DNA of 58,195 nt from an uncultured Christensenella sp. GTDB lineage: Bacteria; Bacillota; Clostridia; Christensenellales; Borkfalkiaceae. The DNA lies in NCBI GenBank assembly GCA_910578765.1, contig CAJTRW010000005.1, positions 1 to 58,195 on the forward strand, given 5' to 3'. The notes below the pieces were generated by a model. The model did not search any database and was not told the origin of the DNA. It saw nothing but the letters and a program-made list of their open reading frames with translations. This document shows, in pieces, positions 16,415 to 25,732 of this stretch. The translations under genes were made by a program, and so were the position numbers. Within the stretch, counting starts at the first letter, position 1. Every line of letters starts with the position of its first letter.

Positions 16415-17491
16415 ATGAAATACGCTTTAATCGGCTGCGGAAGAATATCGACTAACCATATTAAGGCGGCGGTGGCGAACAATCTTGAAATCGTCGCTGT
16501 CTGCGACGTGATTCCGGAACGCATGGAAGAAGTTTTGGCAAAGCACGGACTGGAAAACGATAAAAGTATTTTACGCTATACCGATTACAAAAAACTGATT
16601 GCCGAAAATTTAGGGTTGCAGCTTATAAGCATCGCTACCGAAAGCGGAAAGCATGCCGAAATCGCGTTGTACTGTATAGAACACGGTATAAACGTTATCA
16701 TAGAAAAACCCATGGCAATGAGTCTTTCCGACGCGGATAAAATTATCGCTCTTGCGGAAAAGAACAAAGTTAAGGTTTCCGCCTGCCATCAAAACAGGTT
16801 CAATATCGCCGTACAGCAAACAAGACAGGCGCTTGAAAAGGGGCGCTTCGGTAAAATGTCGCACGGCTCCGTTCACGTGCGCTGGAACAGAAACAAAGAT
16901 TATTACGACCAGGCTAAATGGCGCGGAACCTGGGCGCAGGACGGCGGCGCGCTGATGAACCAGTGCATTCACGGTATAGACCTTCTGCGTTGGATGATGG
17001 GCGACGAAATAGAGGAAGTATACGGCGTCACAAAACAGCAATTTCATAATTATCTCGAATGTGAAGATATAGGTATGGCGGTTGTAAAATTTAAAAACGG
17101 CGCAATAGGAACGATAGAGGGGACGACCAACGTCTACCCTAAAAATTTAGAGGAAACGCTTTATTTATTCGGTGAAAGCGGAACGGTAAAATTGGGCGGT
17201 AAATCCACAAACGCAATCGACGTGTGGGATTTTGCGGACGAAACTGCGGCAGATAATGACAACAAAGGTTTATTCGAACAAACTGTCAACGTATACGGCA
17301 ACGGGCATACAAGTTTGTTTGCAGATATGGTTGCCGCAATTGAACACGACGGAAAACCCTATGTCGACGCGGTTGCGGGGCGTAACGCGCTTGAATTGGT
17401 TTTGGCGGTCTATAAGTCCGCGGCGGAAGGCGCGCCCGTCAAATTGCCGCTTAAAAAATGCTCCACTTTGGATTTTACGGGAAGATTTTAA
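16415..17491 (+). CDS. wbpB: Gfo/Idh/MocA oxidoreductase (WbpB-like)
   Basis: A 358-aa NAD-dependent oxidoreductase. The nucleotide-binding motif GCGRIS is at residues 8-13, and the family signature EKPMAMS lies near residue 93. WbpB oxidises C3 of UDP-GlcNAcA so that WbpE can aminate it. Lying directly after the WbpA-like gene supports this assignment over a general sugar dehydrogenase. No WbpI-type epimerase is present in the operon, so the gluco form of the diacetamido acid is the expected product. Confidence 0.85.
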   Translation: MKYALIGCGRISTNHIKAAVANNLEIVAVCDVIPERMEEVLAKHGLENDKSILRYTDYKKLIAENLGLQLISIATESGKHAEIALYCIEHGINVIIEKPMAMSLSDADKIIALAEKNKVKVSACHQNRFNIAVQQTRQALEKGRFGKMSHGSVHVRWNRNKDYYDQAKWRGTWAQDGGALMNQCIHGIDLLRWMMGDEIEEVYGVTKQQFHNYLECEDIGMAVVKFKNGAIGTIEGTTNVYPKNLEETLYLFGESGTVKLGGKSTNAIDVWDFADETAADNDNKGLFEQTVNVYGNGHTSLFADMVAAIEHDGKPYVDAVAGRNALELVLAVYKSAAEGAPVKLPLKKCSTLDFTGRF

Positions 17492-17494
17492 TTA

Positions 17495-18592
17495 ATGAAA
17501 ATTGCGTTTATTTCAGCCGCGAAAAGTATTCATATAGTGCGTTGGGCTAACGCTATGGCAAAACGCAATCACGACGTAACCGTTATTTCATGCGCTAACG
17601 ACGTTGACGACAATATAGGTCTGTATGAAAAATCTGTGCGTATTGTTGCGTTAAAATACGGCGCTCCTTTTGGTTATTATTTGAATGCGTCCCAATTAAA
17701 AAAAATAGTAAAACGTGAAAAATTCGACGTAGTAAACGTGCATTATGCAAGCGGCTACGGCACGTTGGGGCGCAGGGCAAAGCTTAAAAGCGCGCTGTTA
17801 AACATCTGGGGAAGCGACGTTTACGAATTTCCTTATCAAAGTTCTTTTAAAATGAATTTAATAAAAAAGAACTTGAATTATTACGATTACGCCGCGTCGA
17901 CCAGCAAATGCATGGCGAAGCAAGCTGAAAAACTTGTCAAAAGGGATTACAGGATAACGCCGTTCGGCGTTGATACGGAAAAATTTAAACCCGTGTCGGG
18001 GTTTAAGCCGAAGGACAAAATAATTTTCGGGACGGTTAAAACTCTTTCGCCCAAATACGGAATTGCCGATACGGTCAATGCTTTTATTAAACTCAATAAA
18101 AGATTAATTGACGAAGGAAAAGCCGATTTGGCGGATAAGTTGTATTATGAAATTTACGGCAAGGGAGAATTGAAGGACGAGCTTCAGTCTCTTATAAACG
18201 AAAACGGCATGCAAGACAAAATAACGCTGTGCGGATATGTAGACAATAATCTGTTGCCCGAAATTTACAACAGGTTTACCGTCGGTAACAGCAACAGTAT
18301 AAGCAACAGCGAGTCGTTCGGTGTGGCGGCGGTGGAGGCTATGGCGTGCGGTATCCCCGTGCAGGTGAGCGATGCCGACGGCTTTGCCGAAGTGGTGCAG
18401 GACGGCGTAACGGGACTGATAGCCCCCAAAGGCGATATCGACGCGATAGCCGATAATATGTATAAGCTGCTCACGGACAAAGCGCTTAGGGACAACATGT
18501 CTCAAGCCGCGGTAAATAGGGTAAAACAGCTTTACGATTGGGAAAGCAACGTAGATTTGATGGAAAACATTTATACCGAAATTTGCAATTAA
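17495..18592 (+). CDS. Glycosyltransferase family 4
   Basis: A 365-aa GT4 enzyme. The N-terminus has the acceptor-side pattern SAAKSIHIVRWANAMAKRNHDVTV, and the donor-binding half has the EX7E-type motif NSESFGVAAVEAMACGIPV near residue 270 and VTGLIAPKGD. It probably adds one sugar of the repeat unit on the cytoplasmic face of the membrane. Donor unknown. It is followed after nine bases by the polymerase gene. Confidence 0.9.
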   Translation: MKIAFISAAKSIHIVRWANAMAKRNHDVTVISCANDVDDNIGLYEKSVRIVALKYGAPFGYYLNASQLKKIVKREKFDVVNVHYASGYGTLGRRAKLKSALLNIWGSDVYEFPYQSSFKMNLIKKNLNYYDYAASTSKCMAKQAEKLVKRDYRITPFGVDTEKFKPVSGFKPKDKIIFGTVKTLSPKYGIADTVNAFIKLNKRLIDEGKADLADKLYYEIYGKGELKDELQSLINENGMQDKITLCGYVDNNLLPEIYNRFTVGNSNSISNSESFGVAAVEAMACGIPVQVSDADGFAEVVQDGVTGLIAPKGDIDAIADNMYKLLTDKALRDNMSQAAVNRVKQLYDWESNVDLMENIYTEICN

Positions 18593-18601
18593 AGGATCGG
18601 A

Positions 18602-19864
18602 ATGTTAATAATATTGAATTTAGCCGTAATCTTTATGGTTTATGTCGATAAAAAAATATATAAAACATTTTTAACTCCGTTTACCGTAGTGGCTTTGACG
18701 TTTTTATTAATGATTGATTTAAACAATCTTATTATCAGCGACATTTACGGTTATTATAAGGTTTCGGATTTTTCTATTCTGGTTTTGCTGGGATTTATAG
18801 CCGTAGTGTTTGCCGTTGCGTGTTTATTCGGTTATTTCTGGTATGCTCCTAAGTGCCGCGTTGCGGTAAAACCGAAATTCGATATTGAAAAACGCATAAA
18901 TTACAAATTTGTAATAATTATTTTCTTAATAGGCTTGGCCGCTTATTTCATTTCTTTGTTAAGGGATATAAACGCATACGGCTTCGGCAATTTAAAAGGA
19001 AAAGCAAGCGGAATTTTTGCGCATTTAAGTCAGCTTGCGTTTCTTATTGCTCCGCTTTTATGGAGCCATTCAAAAAGCATAAAAAGCAAGATTATAAGTT
19101 TTTGTTTAATAGCGTTAACGTTTTTTATGGCTTTTCTGTATGGCGGCAAATACGGAATTTTAATAAATTTTGTTTATATAATGATGTATATGCTTATAAG
19201 AAAAGACAGCAACGTTAAACGGATATTAAAGTATATTGCGGTAATCGGTTTGGCGGGGTTGGGCGTTTTTATAGTCGTATATGCGGTTATACCTTCGTTC
19301 ACTTCAAGCGGAGCGGATAATTCTTCGAGTCTCGCTTTTTCGATAGAGCATTTCTTTTATTATCTGTTGTCGCCTATTATAGCAAATAATCATTGCTTTA
19401 CTCATCCTAACGCAAGCGATAGTAATATTCCGTTTACCGTTATAATCAACATAGTAAAAGCGTTGTCAGGCGATAAAAATTACGTCAATCCGATTTTCGG
19501 ACCGGATTTTGCTTGCGGGCAAGACAGGGTTACCAATGTATCGGGACTGTTCGGTGAAGTCGTATATTGCCTGGGCTGGGGCGGAATTTTATATATAATA
19601 GTTCTTTTCGCGTTAATTTATATAATTTTTGTTATGTTTAAGCTAAAAGGAATGTATAAATTAACGTTAAGCTATCTGCTTTCTTCGCTTTTATTTTCGT
19701 TTTTTTGTAATTTTTATACGGTTTCGGGCGTTGTGTTGCCCATAATGTTTTTATTTGCTTTTGAAACATATTTTCAACTTATACGGGGGAAATCAGATGC
19801 AAAAAGAATTAGCAATAATAATGCTAAACTGGAACGGCTCGCAGGACACGATAGAATGTCTTGA
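18602..19864 (+). CDS. wzy: Wzy-type polysaccharide polymerase
   Basis: A 420-aa integral membrane protein with about ten hydrophobic segments and a larger soluble loop around residues 230-310, the topology of O-antigen/capsule repeat-unit polymerases. Sequence similarity within this family is too low for motif proof, so the call rests on topology and on the presence of a flippase and an initiating transferase in the same operon. The gene is visibly richer in A+T than the sugar-nucleotide genes around it, which is common for polymerase genes exchanged between strains. Its last 68 bases overlap the next gene. Confidence 0.75.
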   Translation: MLIILNLAVIFMVYVDKKIYKTFLTPFTVVALTFLLMIDLNNLIISDIYGYYKVSDFSILVLLGFIAVVFAVACLFGYFWYAPKCRVAVKPKFDIEKRINYKFVIIIFLIGLAAYFISLLRDINAYGFGNLKGKASGIFAHLSQLAFLIAPLLWSHSKSIKSKIISFCLIALTFFMAFLYGGKYGILINFVYIMMYMLIRKDSNVKRILKYIAVIGLAGLGVFIVVYAVIPSFTSSGADNSSSLAFSIEHFFYYLLSPIIANNHCFTHPNASDSNIPFTVIINIVKALSGDKNYVNPIFGPDFACGQDRVTNVSGLFGEVVYCLGWGGILYIIVLFALIYIIFVMFKLKGMYKLTLSYLLSSLLFSFFCNFYTVSGVVLPIMFLFAFETYFQLIRGKSDAKRISNNNAKLERLAGHDRMS

Positions 19865-20801
19865 TTCTTTATCTGTATCTAAATGCTTATACGATATTTA
19901 CATTCTGGATAACGCGTCGAAGCCCGAACAGTTAAGCGAACTCGAATCTTATCTCAATAAAAGCGACTGGCGTTTTTCCATTTGTTCTTTAACCGGTTTT
20001 ACCGCCGATAAAACGGAAAAAACAGAAATAACTTTGATAAAATCGGAAAAAAATCTGGGATTTGCAGTCGGCAATAACAGAGTGGCGGAAAAAATCGGTA
20101 AAGACTATAAATACCTTCTTTTACTTAATAACGATACTGTAGTACCCGAAAACAGTATAAAGAATATGCTTGAAGCTATGGGGCGTTATAAGCCAACGGC
20201 GTTAACCTGCGATATACGCTATAATTACGACAGAAGCGTACTGTGGAACGCAGGCGGCAATTTTAAATGGTACGGCGACAGAAAATATTTTTCTCAGAAA
20301 AAAATAGACAAATTAGAGAAAAAGAATATAAAGTATATAAAAGCGCAGTTTGTCACGGGTTGTGCGCTTATGGTCGACTGCAATTATATAAACGGGTACG
20401 GACTGCTTACCGAAAAATTTTTTCACGGCGAAGAAGATTACAATTTTTGTTACAGACTGAAAAAAAAGAAACTTCGGGTCGGCGTTGATTTAACTTCACG
20501 GATATATCATAAAGTAGGTCAAAGCATAAACCGCAGCGACGACAACGCAAAAAAGCTTAAAAGTAATATTGTGCATTATACGAACCGCGTAATAGATTAT
20601 AAAGAGTTTTACGGAAGACTGCGTTGGCGGCTTTGGAGGATTTTTTATATAAATCTTGTCATTTTAAAACGGCGTTTATCCGGATTGGATAAGGGCGCAG
20701 CCAAACTCCTTAAACGGAAAATATATTTTTACAGTAACAATTTCGATAATGTAAAATGGGACGTCTTTTCCGAAATTATGAACGATCCCGATATTTGTTA
20801 A
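19797..20801 (+). CDS. Glycosyltransferase family 2
   Basis: A 334-aa GT-A-fold glycosyltransferase. The start is taken at the ATG at 19797 because GGGGGA at 19785-19790 is a good ribosome-binding site and the protein then begins QKELAIIMLNWNG, the usual family start. The metal-binding DXD-like motif is NNDT near residue 112, and FHGEEDYNFCYRLK gives the ED-Y motif of the catalytic base region near residue 212. This is a rhamnosyltransferase-like architecture, consistent with the dTDP-rhamnose genes in the operon. It overlaps the polymerase gene by 68 bases in another frame. Confidence 0.87.
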   Translation: MQKELAIIMLNWNGSQDTIECLDSLSVSKCLYDIYILDNASKPEQLSELESYLNKSDWRFSICSLTGFTADKTEKTEITLIKSEKNLGFAVGNNRVAEKIGKDYKYLLLLNNDTVVPENSIKNMLEAMGRYKPTALTCDIRYNYDRSVLWNAGGNFKWYGDRKYFSQKKIDKLEKKNIKYIKAQFVTGCALMVDCNYINGYGLLTEKFFHGEEDYNFCYRLKKKKLRVGVDLTSRIYHKVGQSINRSDDNAKKLKSNIVHYTNRVIDYKEFYGRLRWRLWRIFYINLVILKRRLSGLDKGAAKLLKRKIYFYSNNFDNVKWDVFSEIMNDPDIC

Positions 20802-20807
20802 AATTAA

Positions 20808-22307
20808 ATGCCTAAAACAATTACCACAAAAAAATTTACGTTAAACGTAATCTTATCTATTGCGGCGCAAATATTATCCTTAGCGGTAAGCTTTGTGCTT
20901 ACTTTGATAGTACCGAAGTTTGTCGACGAGTTTCAGTATGCCTACTGGCAGATTTACGTTTTGTACGTCGGGTATGTCGGGGTAATTCATTTCGGATTGT
21001 TGGACGGGCTTGTTTTACGCTATTCCAAGTACGACTATGACGAAATAGACAAAAGAAGGGTACTTTCACAGCTTCAAATTCTTTCCGTTTTTTTAAGCGT
21101 CGTTTCGGCTGTTGCCGTAATAGTGGCGCTGGTTGCGATAGGCGGCAACAGCAAAATTATAATAATGCTTGTATCCGCAGGCGTAATTACCAAAAATCTT
21201 GTAACTTACGGTTCGTATATGTTCCAGATTACCAACCGTATAATCAAGTACGTTTTCATGATAATTGCCCAGCGTCTTGCTTACGGTTTAACGGTGGTAA
21301 TTCTGTTGGCGTTGCGGGTAAACGATTTTTATTGGTATTGCATAGCGGATTTACTGGGTGACGCGGTCGCAATAGTTATCGCAATAATATTCAACCGCGG
21401 ACTGTTTTTCGGTAAATCTCTGCCTGTTAAGGAAGCGTTTAAAGAATATAAAATAAACGTTTCGTCAGGCATAATTTTAATGATGGCGAACTGGTCTGCA
21501 ATGCTTCTGATAGGCGGGGCGAAAATGATTATCCAGTGGCGTTGGGACGAGCTGCTGTTCGGCAAAGTTTCTTTTGCTTTCAGCGTATCTAACGTTTTTC
21601 TGGTTTTCGTGACGGCAATAAGCGTTGTTTTATTCCCGTCTTTACAGCGCATAGAACGGGATAAACTTCCGCAAATGTACAAAAGTATACGCAATATACT
21701 ATCGCCGCTGTTGTTTTTCGTAATGATATTTTATTTTGTCGGCTGTTACATTCTCGATTTGTGGCTTCCGCAGTATTCTGCCAGCTTGCAATACCTTGGA
21801 ATTTTGCTCCCGATAATTATATTTTCGTCAAAAGTAAGCTTGCTTACGAACAATTATTTGAAGGTTTACCGCAAAGAAAAGCTTATGCTTCTTGCCAACG
21901 CCGTTTCAATTGCGGTCGGCGCGGCGTTGTTTGTTTTGTGCGCTTATGCGTTCAATAATCTTTATGCGCTTTTGGGCTGCGTGGTTTTCGTAATAATGTT
22001 CAATTCGGTTCTGTCCGAAATTTTCGTAATGAAGACTATCCGCATAAGGATAATAAAAGAATTTATCGTAGAAGGTGTAATGACGGTAGGGTTTATCCTT
22101 TGCGCTTCATTGCTCAGCCTTTGGATAGGCTGTGCGGTTTACGCCGGATTGTTTGTTGTTTACGCCGCCGTAAATTACAAATCGGTCGCGTCGTTGTTCA
22201 GAAAAATATTCAAGCGTAAAAGCTCGCCCGCTGTAGCCGGACAGGTCGAAAATGAAGAAATTCAGACCGAAAACGAACAGACAAGCGAAGCGGAAGGAGA
22301 AGAATGA
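20808..22307 (+). CDS. wzx: Wzx-type flippase
   Basis: A 499-aa MOP-superfamily membrane protein with about 12-14 hydrophobic segments that would flip the lipid-linked repeat unit to the outer face of the membrane. The N-terminus ILSIAAQILSLAVSFVLTLIVPKFV fits polysaccharide exporters. A charged tail rich in Glu (residues 475-499) is cytoplasmic. It overlaps rmlA by four bases (ATGA). With the initiating transferase and the polymerase it makes a complete Wzx/Wzy-dependent system; no Wzz or tyrosine kinase is present in the window. Confidence 0.87.
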   Translation: MPKTITTKKFTLNVILSIAAQILSLAVSFVLTLIVPKFVDEFQYAYWQIYVLYVGYVGVIHFGLLDGLVLRYSKYDYDEIDKRRVLSQLQILSVFLSVVSAVAVIVALVAIGGNSKIIIMLVSAGVITKNLVTYGSYMFQITNRIIKYVFMIIAQRLAYGLTVVILLALRVNDFYWYCIADLLGDAVAIVIAIIFNRGLFFGKSLPVKEAFKEYKINVSSGIILMMANWSAMLLIGGAKMIIQWRWDELLFGKVSFAFSVSNVFLVFVTAISVVLFPSLQRIERDKLPQMYKSIRNILSPLLFFVMIFYFVGCYILDLWLPQYSASLQYLGILLPIIIFSSKVSLLTNNYLKVYRKEKLMLLANAVSIAVGAALFVLCAYAFNNLYALLGCVVFVIMFNSVLSEIFVMKTIRIRIIKEFIVEGVMTVGFILCASLLSLWIGCAVYAGLFVVYAAVNYKSVASLFRKIFKRKSSPAVAGQVENEEIQTENEQTSEAEGEE

Positions 22308-23200
22308 AAGGTATAATTTTAGCCGGAGGAAGCGGCACAAGGCTTTATCCGCTTACAATGGTAACAAGCAAGCAATTGCTTCCGGTTTACGACAAACCCA
22401 TGATATATTATCCGCTGTCCGTGCTTATGAATGCGGGCATAAGGGATATACTTATTATTTCCACCCCGCAGGATTTGCCGCGGTTTGAGGAGCTTTTCGG
22501 CGACGGAAAATCTTTCGGCATAAATTTAAGTTACGCCGTTCAACCCTCGCCCGACGGGCTTGCGCAGGCTTTCGTTATCGGCGAAAAATTTATCGGCAAG
22601 GACAGCGTCGCAATGGTTTTGGGCGATAATATTTTTGCGGGCCACGGACTTAAAAAAAGACTTAAAGAAGCCGCAAAAAACGCAAAAGACGGAAAAGGCG
22701 CGACGGTTTTCGGCTATTACGTCGACGACCCCGAAAGGTTCGGTATAGTGGAGTTCGACAAAAACGGTAAGGCGGTTTCTTTGGAAGAAAAACCCGCCAA
22801 CCCAAAAAGTAATTATTGCGTGACCGGGCTTTATTTTTACGATAACAGCGTTGTGGAATACGCGAAGCGGCTTAAACCGTCCGCCCGCGGAGAGTTGGAA
22901 ATTACCGACCTCAACCGTATATATCTTGAAAAGGGCGAACTGAATGTGGAAATTCTCGGTCAGGGTTTTACCTGGTTGGATACGGGCACGCACGACAGTC
23001 TTGTGGAAGCTACCAATTTCGTCCGCACGGTGGAAACTCACCAGCACCGTAAAATTGCCTGTCCTGAGGAAATTGCATATTTGAACGGTTGGATAACAAA
23101 AGAACAGCTGCTCGCCCTGTACGAGCCGATGAAAAAAAACCAGTACGGTCAATATTTGAAGGACGTTGTGGACGGCAAATTCATAGACGGATTGAGGTAA
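22304..23200 (+). CDS. rmlA: Glucose-1-phosphate thymidylyltransferase
   Basis: A 298-aa enzyme that makes dTDP-glucose from dTTP and glucose-1-phosphate, the first step to dTDP-L-rhamnose. The N-terminal GGSGTRLYPLT is the nucleotide-binding signature, with VLGDNIFAGHG and EEKPANPKSNYCVTGLYFYD as further family blocks. Length is typical (about 290). It opens the rmlABDC set. Confidence 0.96.
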   Translation: MKGIILAGGSGTRLYPLTMVTSKQLLPVYDKPMIYYPLSVLMNAGIRDILIISTPQDLPRFEELFGDGKSFGINLSYAVQPSPDGLAQAFVIGEKFIGKDSVAMVLGDNIFAGHGLKKRLKEAAKNAKDGKGATVFGYYVDDPERFGIVEFDKNGKAVSLEEKPANPKSNYCVTGLYFYDNSVVEYAKRLKPSARGELEITDLNRIYLEKGELNVEILGQGFTWLDTGTHDSLVEATNFVRTVETHQHRKIACPEEIAYLNGWITKEQLLALYEPMKKNQYGQYLKDVVDGKFIDGLR

Positions 23201-23204
23201 AATT

Positions 23205-24224
23205 ATGACGATTTTCGTAACCGGCGGCGCCGGATTTATAGGAAGCAATTTCATATTCCACATACTGAAAAAGTATCCCGATTACCGCGTGGTCTGTCTG
23301 GATAAACTGACGTACGCCGGCAATCTTTCCACGCTTGCGTCGGTAGAGGGCAATAAAAATTTCCGTTTTGTCAAAATCGACATATGCGACAGACAAGCCG
23401 TTTTTAATTTATTCAAAGAGGAAAAGCCGCATACGGTCGTCAATTTTGCGGCGGAAAGTCACGTGGACAGAAGTATTGCCGACCCCGAAATTTTCTTAAA
23501 GACGAATATTTTGGGCACAGCGACTCTTATGGACGCGTGCAGGGAATACGGCATAAAGCGCTTCCATCAGGTTTCCACCGACGAGGTGTACGGCGATCTG
23601 CCGCTTGACAGACCCGATTTGTTTTTTACGGAAAAGACGCCTATTCACACAAGCAGCCCGTATTCGTCAAGCAAAGCGGCGGCGGACTTGCTTGCGCTTG
23701 CTTATTACAGGACTTACGGACTTCCCGTCACGGTCAGCCGCTGTTCCAATAACTACGGACCTTATCACTTTCCCGAAAAGCTTATCCCGCTTATGATTGC
23801 CAACGCACTTAACGATAAGCCGCTTCCCGTTTACGGCACGGGGGAAAACGTACGCGACTGGCTTTACGTCGAAGACCACTGCAAAGCGATAGATTTGATA
23901 ATTCATAAAGGCAAAGCGGGCGAGGTCTACAACGTCGGCGGGCATAACGAAATGCGCAATATCGATATTGTAAAGCTTATCTGTAAAGAGCTGGGCAAAC
24001 CCGAAAGTCTTATAATATACGTTTCCGACAGAAAGGGACACGATTTGCGTTATGCCATAGACCCTACAAAAATCCATACCGAGTTGGGCTGGCTGCCCGA
24101 AACAAAATTTTCAGACGGTATAAAAAAGACGGTAAAATGGTATCTGGAAAACCGTAAATGGTGGGAGGATATTATTTCCGGCGAATACAAAAATTACTAT
24201 GAAAAAATGTACGGTAATGCGTAA
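23205..24224 (+). CDS. rmlB: dTDP-glucose 4,6-dehydratase
   Basis: A 339-aa extended SDR. GGAGFIGSNF binds NAD at residues 7-16, STDEVYGDLP carries the catalytic Thr-Asp-Glu, and YSSSKAAAD holds the Tyr/Lys pair near residue 155. It converts dTDP-glucose to the 4-keto-6-deoxy intermediate. Its stop codon overlaps the rmlD start by one base. Confidence 0.96.
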   Translation: MTIFVTGGAGFIGSNFIFHILKKYPDYRVVCLDKLTYAGNLSTLASVEGNKNFRFVKIDICDRQAVFNLFKEEKPHTVVNFAAESHVDRSIADPEIFLKTNILGTATLMDACREYGIKRFHQVSTDEVYGDLPLDRPDLFFTEKTPIHTSSPYSSSKAAADLLALAYYRTYGLPVTVSRCSNNYGPYHFPEKLIPLMIANALNDKPLPVYGTGENVRDWLYVEDHCKAIDLIIHKGKAGEVYNVGGHNEMRNIDIVKLICKELGKPESLIIYVSDRKGHDLRYAIDPTKIHTELGWLPETKFSDGIKKTVKWYLENRKWWEDIISGEYKNYYEKMYGNA

Positions 24225-25081
24225 TGAAAATTCTGGTGACGGGCGTTAACGGTCAGCTTGGCTTCGACGTCGTAAAACAACTTAATAAGCGCGGGCACGA
24301 GGCTGTCGGCGTAGATATTTCCGGAATGGATATTACGGACGCGGAAAGTGTTTTAAACGTATTTGCGCGCGTTCGGCCCGAGGCGGTAGTGCATTGCGCC
24401 GCGTGGACGGCTGTCGACGCCGCCGAGGATAACGCGGAGAAGGCGCGTGCGGTAAACGTCGGCGGCACGGAAAATATAGCCGTTGCGTGTAGGAAATGCG
24501 GCGCGAAAATGGTTTATATTTCTACGGATTACGTATTTGACGGAAGCGGCGCGCAGCCTTGGAAAACGGACGACAAGGCAAATCCTCTCGGCGTATACGG
24601 AAAGACCAAGTACGACGGCGAGAAGGCTGTAAAAAATTTACTGGATAGATATTTCATAGTCCGTACGGCGTGGGTGTTCGGGCTCAACGGAAACAATTTT
24701 GTAAAAACAATGCTCAACCTCGGCAAAAAATATAATCAATTGCGCGTGGTTAACGACCAGATAGGCTCGCCGACATATACCTACGACCTGGCGGTATTGC
24801 TTGCCGATATGGTTGTCACCGAAAAATACGGGGTATACCATGCGACCAACGGTGGTTTTATAAGCTGGTACGACTTTGCAGTGGAAATTTTCAAACAGGC
24901 ATGGTACGCGACAGACGTTGTTCCCGTTACAACGGAGGAGTACGGCTTGAACAAGGCGCCGCGCCCGTTCAACAGCAGACTCGATAAAAGCAAACTTACC
25001 GAGAACGGCTTTTCCATGCTTCCCGACTGGAAGGACGCGCTGGCACGCTACTTAAAGGAGATAAAATATGGGGCAGATTAA
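24224..25081 (+). CDS. rmlD: dTDP-4-dehydrorhamnose reductase
   Basis: A 285-aa SDR that makes dTDP-L-rhamnose with NAD(P)H. The cofactor motif is GVNGQLGFDV near residue 7, YISTDYVFDG and YGKTKYDGE carry the catalytic residues, and VVNDQIGSPTYTYDLA is the RmlD substrate signature. It overlaps rmlC by 14 bases. Confidence 0.95.
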   Translation: MKILVTGVNGQLGFDVVKQLNKRGHEAVGVDISGMDITDAESVLNVFARVRPEAVVHCAAWTAVDAAEDNAEKARAVNVGGTENIAVACRKCGAKMVYISTDYVFDGSGAQPWKTDDKANPLGVYGKTKYDGEKAVKNLLDRYFIVRTAWVFGLNGNNFVKTMLNLGKKYNQLRVVNDQIGSPTYTYDLAVLLADMVVTEKYGVYHATNGGFISWYDFAVEIFKQAWYATDVVPVTTEEYGLNKAPRPFNSRLDKSKLTENGFSMLPDWKDALARYLKEIKYGAD

Positions 25082-25649
25082 GGTTGAAAAAGCGCCCATA
25101 GAGGGTCTTTACGTCATACAGCCCGCAGTTCACGGCGACAGCCGCGGCTACTTCATGGAAACTTACAACAAGCGCGATATGGAAGAAGCTGGGCTTAACA
25201 TGAATTTCGTTCAGGACAACCAGTCTATGAGCACGAAGGGCGTGTTGCGCGGCTTGCATTTTCAGAAAAAATTTCCGCAGGGTAAGCTTGTGCGCGTCAT
25301 TAAAGGCAGTGTTTTCGACGTGGCGGTCGACATGCGCAAGGACAGTAAAACCTACGGTAAATGGTACGGCGTCGAGCTTACGGAGGAGAATAAAAAGCAG
25401 TTCTATATTTCGGAAGGTTTTGCACACGGCTTTTTGGTGCTTTCGGAAACGGCTGAATTTTGTTATAAGGTAACCGATTTTTATCACCCCGACGACGAGG
25501 GCGGTATTGCCTGGAACGACCCGGGTATAGGCGTAAATTGGGGCGTCGTAGGAAGTTACCGCGGCTCCGCTTCACCGGAGGGATATACGCTTCCCGACGG
25601 AACGCCGCTAAAATTAAGCGAAAAGGACAAAAACTGGGACAATTTATAA
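25068..25649 (+). CDS. rmlC: dTDP-4-dehydrorhamnose 3,5-epimerase
   Basis: A 193-aa cupin enzyme, the third step in the dTDP-rhamnose pathway although its gene is last. The catalytic His is in VLRGLHFQ near residue 61, and GFAHGFLVLSETAEFCYKVTDFY is the conserved active-site barrel segment. It is the last gene of the polysaccharide operon and is followed by a terminator. Confidence 0.95.
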   Translation: MGQIKVEKAPIEGLYVIQPAVHGDSRGYFMETYNKRDMEEAGLNMNFVQDNQSMSTKGVLRGLHFQKKFPQGKLVRVIKGSVFDVAVDMRKDSKTYGKWYGVELTEENKKQFYISEGFAHGFLVLSETAEFCYKVTDFYHPDDEGGIAWNDPGIGVNWGVVGSYRGSASPEGYTLPDGTPLKLSEKDKNWDNL

Positions 25650-25662
25650 ACTTGTTAATTCG

Positions 25663-25690
25663 GACGGATTTTTAATCCGTCTTTATTTTT
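25663..25690 (+). terminator. Terminator of the polysaccharide operon
   Basis: GACGGATT (25663-25670) pairs with AATCCGTC (25674-25681) around a TTT loop and is followed by TTTATTTTT. Confidence 0.85.
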
Positions 25691-25732
25691 GTCTACCGTA
25701 TTAAACCGCGTAAAAAAGGGAAAAAACGGTAT

